DNA of 56,866 nucleotides from an uncultured Bacteroides sp. (GTDB taxonomy: Bacteria; Bacteroidota; Bacteroidia; Bacteroidales; Bacteroidaceae): NCBI GenBank assembly GCA_959606905.1, contig CAUHML010000015.1, positions 1 through 56,866 of the forward strand, written 5' to 3'. A program made the position numbers and the translations under genes. Shown here piece after piece: positions 54,368 to 56,866 of the stretch. Within the stretch, counting starts at the first letter, position 1; each line of letters begins with the position of its first letter. The notes under the pieces were generated by a model. That model saw only the letters and a program-made list of their open reading frames with translations. It was not told where the DNA came from and ran no database searches.

Positions 54368-54892
54368 ATGGAAGCATCAACAACTGTTTTAACTGACTAT
54401 TGGGCTCAAATCTCTCTCTTATTATTAGGGTGCGGTTATTTAATTAAGACTATTATTAATTCCATTAATAAAAAGAAAGAGATCAACCATTCACTTTTTA
54501 CACAATGCAAATTAGATGCTGTAAAGAGATATTTGGATGCCTATTCTGAAACTGTATTATTATTTAAGAATTTACCCTTATATGATTTTTTCGAACACAA
54601 AATATCAACAACTGATATAGATAATATAATTCAACCCCCTTTAGATAACTTAAAAAGAGCTACAAATGCAATACAACTTTATTTTGAAGAATCGACATTC
54701 GCCAAATTTAATGACATCACAGAAAACATTTTTTCAATAAACTCAAAATTATCTAATATTTATTTCAATTATTCTGAAGAATATACTACAACTCAAAAAT
54801 CAAATGATTTTTGGGAGGTTAAAATCAATAAATTAAATGAGAATGAAAACCTCATTGCAAATGTACTAAAAGAGATTAGAAATAATATGTAG
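54368..54892 (+). CDS. Membrane-anchored protein, prophage cargo
   Basis: 174 residues, unrecognised. One N-terminal membrane helix (about 10-30, WAQISLLLLGCGYLIKTIINS) precedes a helical cytoplasmic domain of about 140 residues rich in Asn, Lys and Tyr. Third in the plus-strand run led by the XRE gene. The 61-base gap before it contains a GC-richer stretch unlike the surrounding AT-rich sequence. Membrane topology and context suggest a lysogen-expressed accessory function. Confidence 0.7.
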   Translation: MEASTTVLTDYWAQISLLLLGCGYLIKTIINSINKKKEINHSLFTQCKLDAVKRYLDAYSETVLLFKNLPLYDFFEHKISTTDIDNIIQPPLDNLKRATNAIQLYFEESTFAKFNDITENIFSINSKLSNIYFNYSEEYTTTQKSNDFWEVKINKLNENENLIANVLKEIRNNM

Positions 54893-54940
54893 TTCAAACG
54901 CCCGCACCCAGTTTGCCGACCAATAATACGGGCATCAATA

Positions 54941-55375
54941 ATGATAGATACTATGACAGAGGAAGAAATAGAGCAAAGCTTGAAAGAGGCTGATGAAGTA
55001 ATTCAAAACTTCAAAGAACAAGAAAAACAAGGATTACATGATATCCTTCGTTATTATGACAGAATACATGATAAACTTTTCTCTTTCAACAATATGTTGA
55101 TTGCTGGATATTTTGTAATAATAGCTATGCCAGACTCACAGACAAATCCATGGTGGATTTTACTACCTATATTTAATATGTTAAATTTGGTCTTTGTTGA
55201 TTACGAAATGATGGAGAAAAGCCGTTTTGAAAGTGCAATAATGAGCAAATCACAGAAAGAGATACAAAATCATGGGAAAAGGATTAGCAAAACAACATGG
55301 CGGTCTTTGTTTACCATTATTTCGACATTGATAGTCACATTTGTTTTTATAATACAATTACTAAAGTTAACATAA
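54941..55375 (+). CDS. Polytopic membrane protein, prophage cargo
   Basis: 144 residues, unrecognised. A charged helical N-terminus (about 5-45) precedes two hydrophobic segments (about 50-64 and 70-88, WWILLPIFNMLNLVFV) and a third at the C-terminus (about 121-142). An in-frame ATG at 54953 is an alternative start. Last in the plus-strand run; a strong hairpin follows the stop. Together with the preceding gene it may form a small membrane system. Confidence 0.7.
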   Translation: MIDTMTEEEIEQSLKEADEVIQNFKEQEKQGLHDILRYYDRIHDKLFSFNNMLIAGYFVIIAMPDSQTNPWWILLPIFNMLNLVFVDYEMMEKSRFESAIMSKSQKEIQNHGKRISKTTWRSLFTIISTLIVTFVFIIQLLKLT

Positions 55376-55376
55376 C

Positions 55377-55398
55377 AAAGCCGGATTTCTCCGGCTTT
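55377..55398 (+). terminator. Terminator of the plus-strand cargo run
   Basis: AAAGCCGG (55377-55384) and CCGGCTTT (55391-55398), an 8-base-pair GC-rich stem, with a short T-containing tail. It is placed between convergent transcripts and may serve both. Confidence 0.8.
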
Positions 55399-55402
55399 AA
55401 CT

Positions 55403-55602
55403 TTATCCGCCATTCAGTCCCATATAAGTTCTACGAGAAATCTTGTAGTTTCTCACATTTTCAAAACTACGGCTATAAGCACGCATTCCACCTTTTGAAT
55501 TTAAGATGTTTTCCGCATAGCCTATTTGCGCTTTTTTGCCCTTTGATAGCGGGCTTCTGTTGAGTTTGGATGTCTTGCTATTCTATCAAGTTGCGCATTC
55601 AT
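55403..55602 (-). CDS. Short tail-region gene interrupted by an A_AAA_AAG slippery sequence
   Basis: From the ATG at 55602 the zero frame gives 26 residues (MNAQLDRIARHPNSTEARYQ...) and stops at 55522. Just before the stop, the last lysine codons read A AAA AAG in frame (55531-55537 on the minus strand), the classic -1 slippery heptamer. A -1 shift there gives a 66-residue protein with a coherent continuation (AQIGYAENILNSKGGMRAYS...) ending GLNGG at 55403. Either this is programmed frameshifting or the gene has lost one A of a run. It lies directly after the tail chaperones. No known domain is recognised. Confidence 0.55.
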
Positions 55603-55693
55603 CTGATTCCAGCTCTTTCTTCTTTTTCTGACTCAGCTTTAAATTTTAAAAGTTAAACAAATATACAATAAGCCTCTGATAACTTTGCCATAT

Positions 55694-55975
55694 CTATAAT
55701 TTTTTCCTACGATTAGCCAATTCCTTACCACTGATTCTATTCACCTTTTGACCACCATATACTGTGTGTAACTTATCTCGTTGCATCATCAACAGATTCC
55801 TATAAGGGATAACTTCAAACACTTCTGTATAACTCAGATGAAGCGTGTCAATCAAATGGGCTATCTGCCCGAAGAACGTTGCGTTTCCTACTGTTTCGGT
55901 CTTGCTGCCAGCATCGACACGTTCCTCATCGAGCTGACACACTGAAAAGCCGAAATATCCATCATAGAGAAACAT
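55694..55975 (-). CDS. Tail assembly chaperone, second part (GT-like)
   Basis: The 93-codon frame overlaps the end of the first chaperone by 88 bases in the -1 frame. Its C-terminal half, IDTLHLSYTEVFEVIPYRNLLMMQRDKL, is the conserved block of Bacteroidota phage tail chaperone T parts. Because no canonical slippery heptamer is visible in the overlap, translation could start at its own ATG (55975) or by an unusual -1 shift. It precedes tape measure genes in other siphoviruses. Confidence 0.7.
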   Translation of the reverse strand: MFLYDGYFGFSVCQLDEERVDAGSKTETVGNATFFGQIAHLIDTLHLSYTEVFEVIPYRNLLMMQRDKLHTVYGGQKVNRISGKELANRRKKL

Positions 55976-56274
55976 ATTTCCAAAACTTCTTTGATTTCAT
56001 CAAAGGTTCCGTTTTCCAAAGCCTTAGTCATATTCTCATTACCACAAATAAAACAGGAGATACCTTTCAGCATATCATCTGTGACTCCGGGAAGTTTCTT
56101 GATAGCTTCCATGATGTTGTCACCTGTCATACCAATATTGGAAAAATGATGAATAGCACTACAAATAACCTTGATTGTGGGCGGCTTGATTGTATAAACA
56201 ACTCCACCTATTTCGACATTCTTAAAATCCAGCCCTAAAAGGGCATCAGAAACTATTTTTGATGCTTGATTCAT
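55888..56274 (-). CDS. Tail assembly chaperone, first part (G-like)
   Basis: About 128 residues from the ATG at 56274 (the frame extends to 56313 but that part is unlikely). The protein is helical and acidic, with FKNVEIGGVVYTIKPPTIK and a Cys-containing stretch (ISCFICGNEN). It matches the size and place of the G protein that coats the tape measure in siphoviruses, between the tail tube protein and the tape measure gene. It overlaps the next frame, as expected for a G/GT pair. Confidence 0.7.
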   Translation of the reverse strand: MNQASKIVSDALLGLDFKNVEIGGVVYTIKPPTIKVICSAIHHFSNIGMTGDNIMEAIKKLPGVTDDMLKGISCFICGNENMTKALENGTFDEIKEVLEICFSMMDISAFQCVSSMRNVSMLAARPKQ

Positions 56275-56351
56275 GATTCTAAATTGAAACAAGGGTGAAG
56301 CGAATACCACCACCTCACCCTTGCTGTTTACGATCGTTTTACCTCAAAATG

Positions 56352-56866
56352 TTACACCGTTGGTATCAAGGCTTTGATAGCTTCCTCTTCGTAATTGTAT
56401 TCAGAAGAAACTCCTTCGATTCCCGGCTCCTGAACCATTCCGCGTACTGCAATGGCAATTGCTTTGTCCGTATTAGCTTCGCGGGAAATAATACGGCATT
56501 TCGGGAAAATAAACCATACATCATCATCAGTCAGACAGAACAATGCTTTGTTGATAACCACTTTATCCAAAGCACGCTTCCAACCCGCATCTTTAGATGT
56601 TGCCTGAATAACATCGCCACCCATGAACGCTTTCTTTGTCTTCCAGTCATACTGTCCGATAGAAAAAGCGGGTGATACTTCTCCCGGCACATCATCGTAA
56701 CGGTAATTCTTTCCTGTTAATTGGTTCTTGTACCCAGTGACAGAGGCTTCCGTTTCCTCAATCTGCCACGTTTCCCCATGTACATTCAAAACCTCATCTT
56801 TCGCTTTGATGGCGGCTTGAATCAAAGTCTTTGCGATTTCGGGGGTAATGTCTGCCGTTACCTTAT
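56352..56866 (-). CDS. Tail tube-like protein, N-terminus cut by the window edge
   Basis: At least 171 residues; the open frame continues through the right edge (the last visible codons read KVTADITPEIAKTL before IQAAIKAKDE). It is beta-rich, with YRYDDVPGEVSPAFSIGQYDWKTKKAFMGGDV. Its position before the tail chaperones makes it the probable major tail (tube) protein or a tail terminator neighbour. The true start is outside the window. Confidence 0.6.
   Translation of the reverse strand, partial: KVTADITPEIAKTLIQAAIKAKDEVLNVHGETWQIEETEASVTGYKNQLTGKNYRYDDVPGEVSPAFSIGQYDWKTKKAFMGGDVIQATSKDAGWKRALDKVVINKALFCLTDDDVWFIFPKCRIISREANTDKAIAIAVRGMVQEPGIEGVSSEYNYEEEAIKALIPTV

Overview
The window looks like a chromosomal piece of a gut Bacteroides (Bacteroidota). 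The evidence is SusC/SusD pairs, promoters of the Bacteroides type (TTTG, about 19-20 bases, TAnnTTTG), lipoprotein signals, and a glycan-degrading repertoire close to the complex N-glycan/sialic acid loci known from B. thetaiotaomicron and B. fragilis. A full Neu5Ac breakdown route (aldolase plus GlcNAc 2-epimerase plus MFS importer) is present. As far as I recall, B. thetaiotaomicron lacks that route, so a B. fragilis-like catabolic type is suggested. The species cannot be fixed from this window.

Layout. 1-2.1 kb: the first codons of an ABC-F ATPase (minus), then grpE-dnaJ (plus). 2.1-6.5 kb: a SusD/SusC pair (minus) whose SusC lacks the usual N-terminal extension. 6.6-21.5 kb: a long minus-strand enzyme cluster of sialidase, GH20, SGNH esterase, a two-esterase/mutarotase fusion, GH2 beta-mannosidase and two more GH20s. 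21.6-26.5 kb: NanU/NanO-like SusD/SusC. 26.5-27.7 kb: a 1.2 kb regulatory region. 27.7-31.1 kb: nanT-nanL-epimerase operon. 31.3 kb: yhcH-type anomerase. 32-33.2 kb: a ROK repressor (plus). 33.3 kb: tRNA-Thr(CGU). From there to the window end runs the integrase end of a siphovirus-like prophage: integrase, a cargo pair (membrane protein plus Panacea-type protein), lysis genes, tail fibres, Tal/Dit-like proteins, tape measure, a second cargo/regulatory island, tail chaperones and a tail-tube-like protein cut by the edge. The head, packaging and replication genes and the other attachment site lie outside.

How the host genes fit together. Surface and periplasmic enzymes remove O-acetyl groups, sialic acid, GlcNAc and the core beta-mannose from host glycans. 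NanU/NanO take the sialic acid across the outer membrane and NanT across the inner one. YhcH and the mutarotase domain handle Neu5Ac anomers, NanL makes ManNAc plus pyruvate, and the epimerase makes GlcNAc.

Two control layers can be read in the DNA. (1) One 18-base palindrome family (TAATAAA-N4-TTWATTA on one strand) lies at the promoters of the sialidase, nanT, yhcH and the ROK gene itself. (2) The nanO promoter region is bounded by inverted copies of AGTTCTAATTGRACT. They enclose a perfect Bacteroides promoter that in this assembly points away from nanO. This is a probable phase-variable ON/OFF switch for sialic acid uptake, here read as OFF. A third, unexplained signal is a set of arrays with an exact 21-base period, one inside the enzyme cluster and one upstream of nanO.

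The main candidates for undescribed biology are the invertible nanO promoter, the 21-base arrays, the prophage Panacea/membrane-protein pair, the second cargo island with its twin palindromic operators, and a short tail-region gene broken by a perfect A_AAA_AAG slippery sequence.
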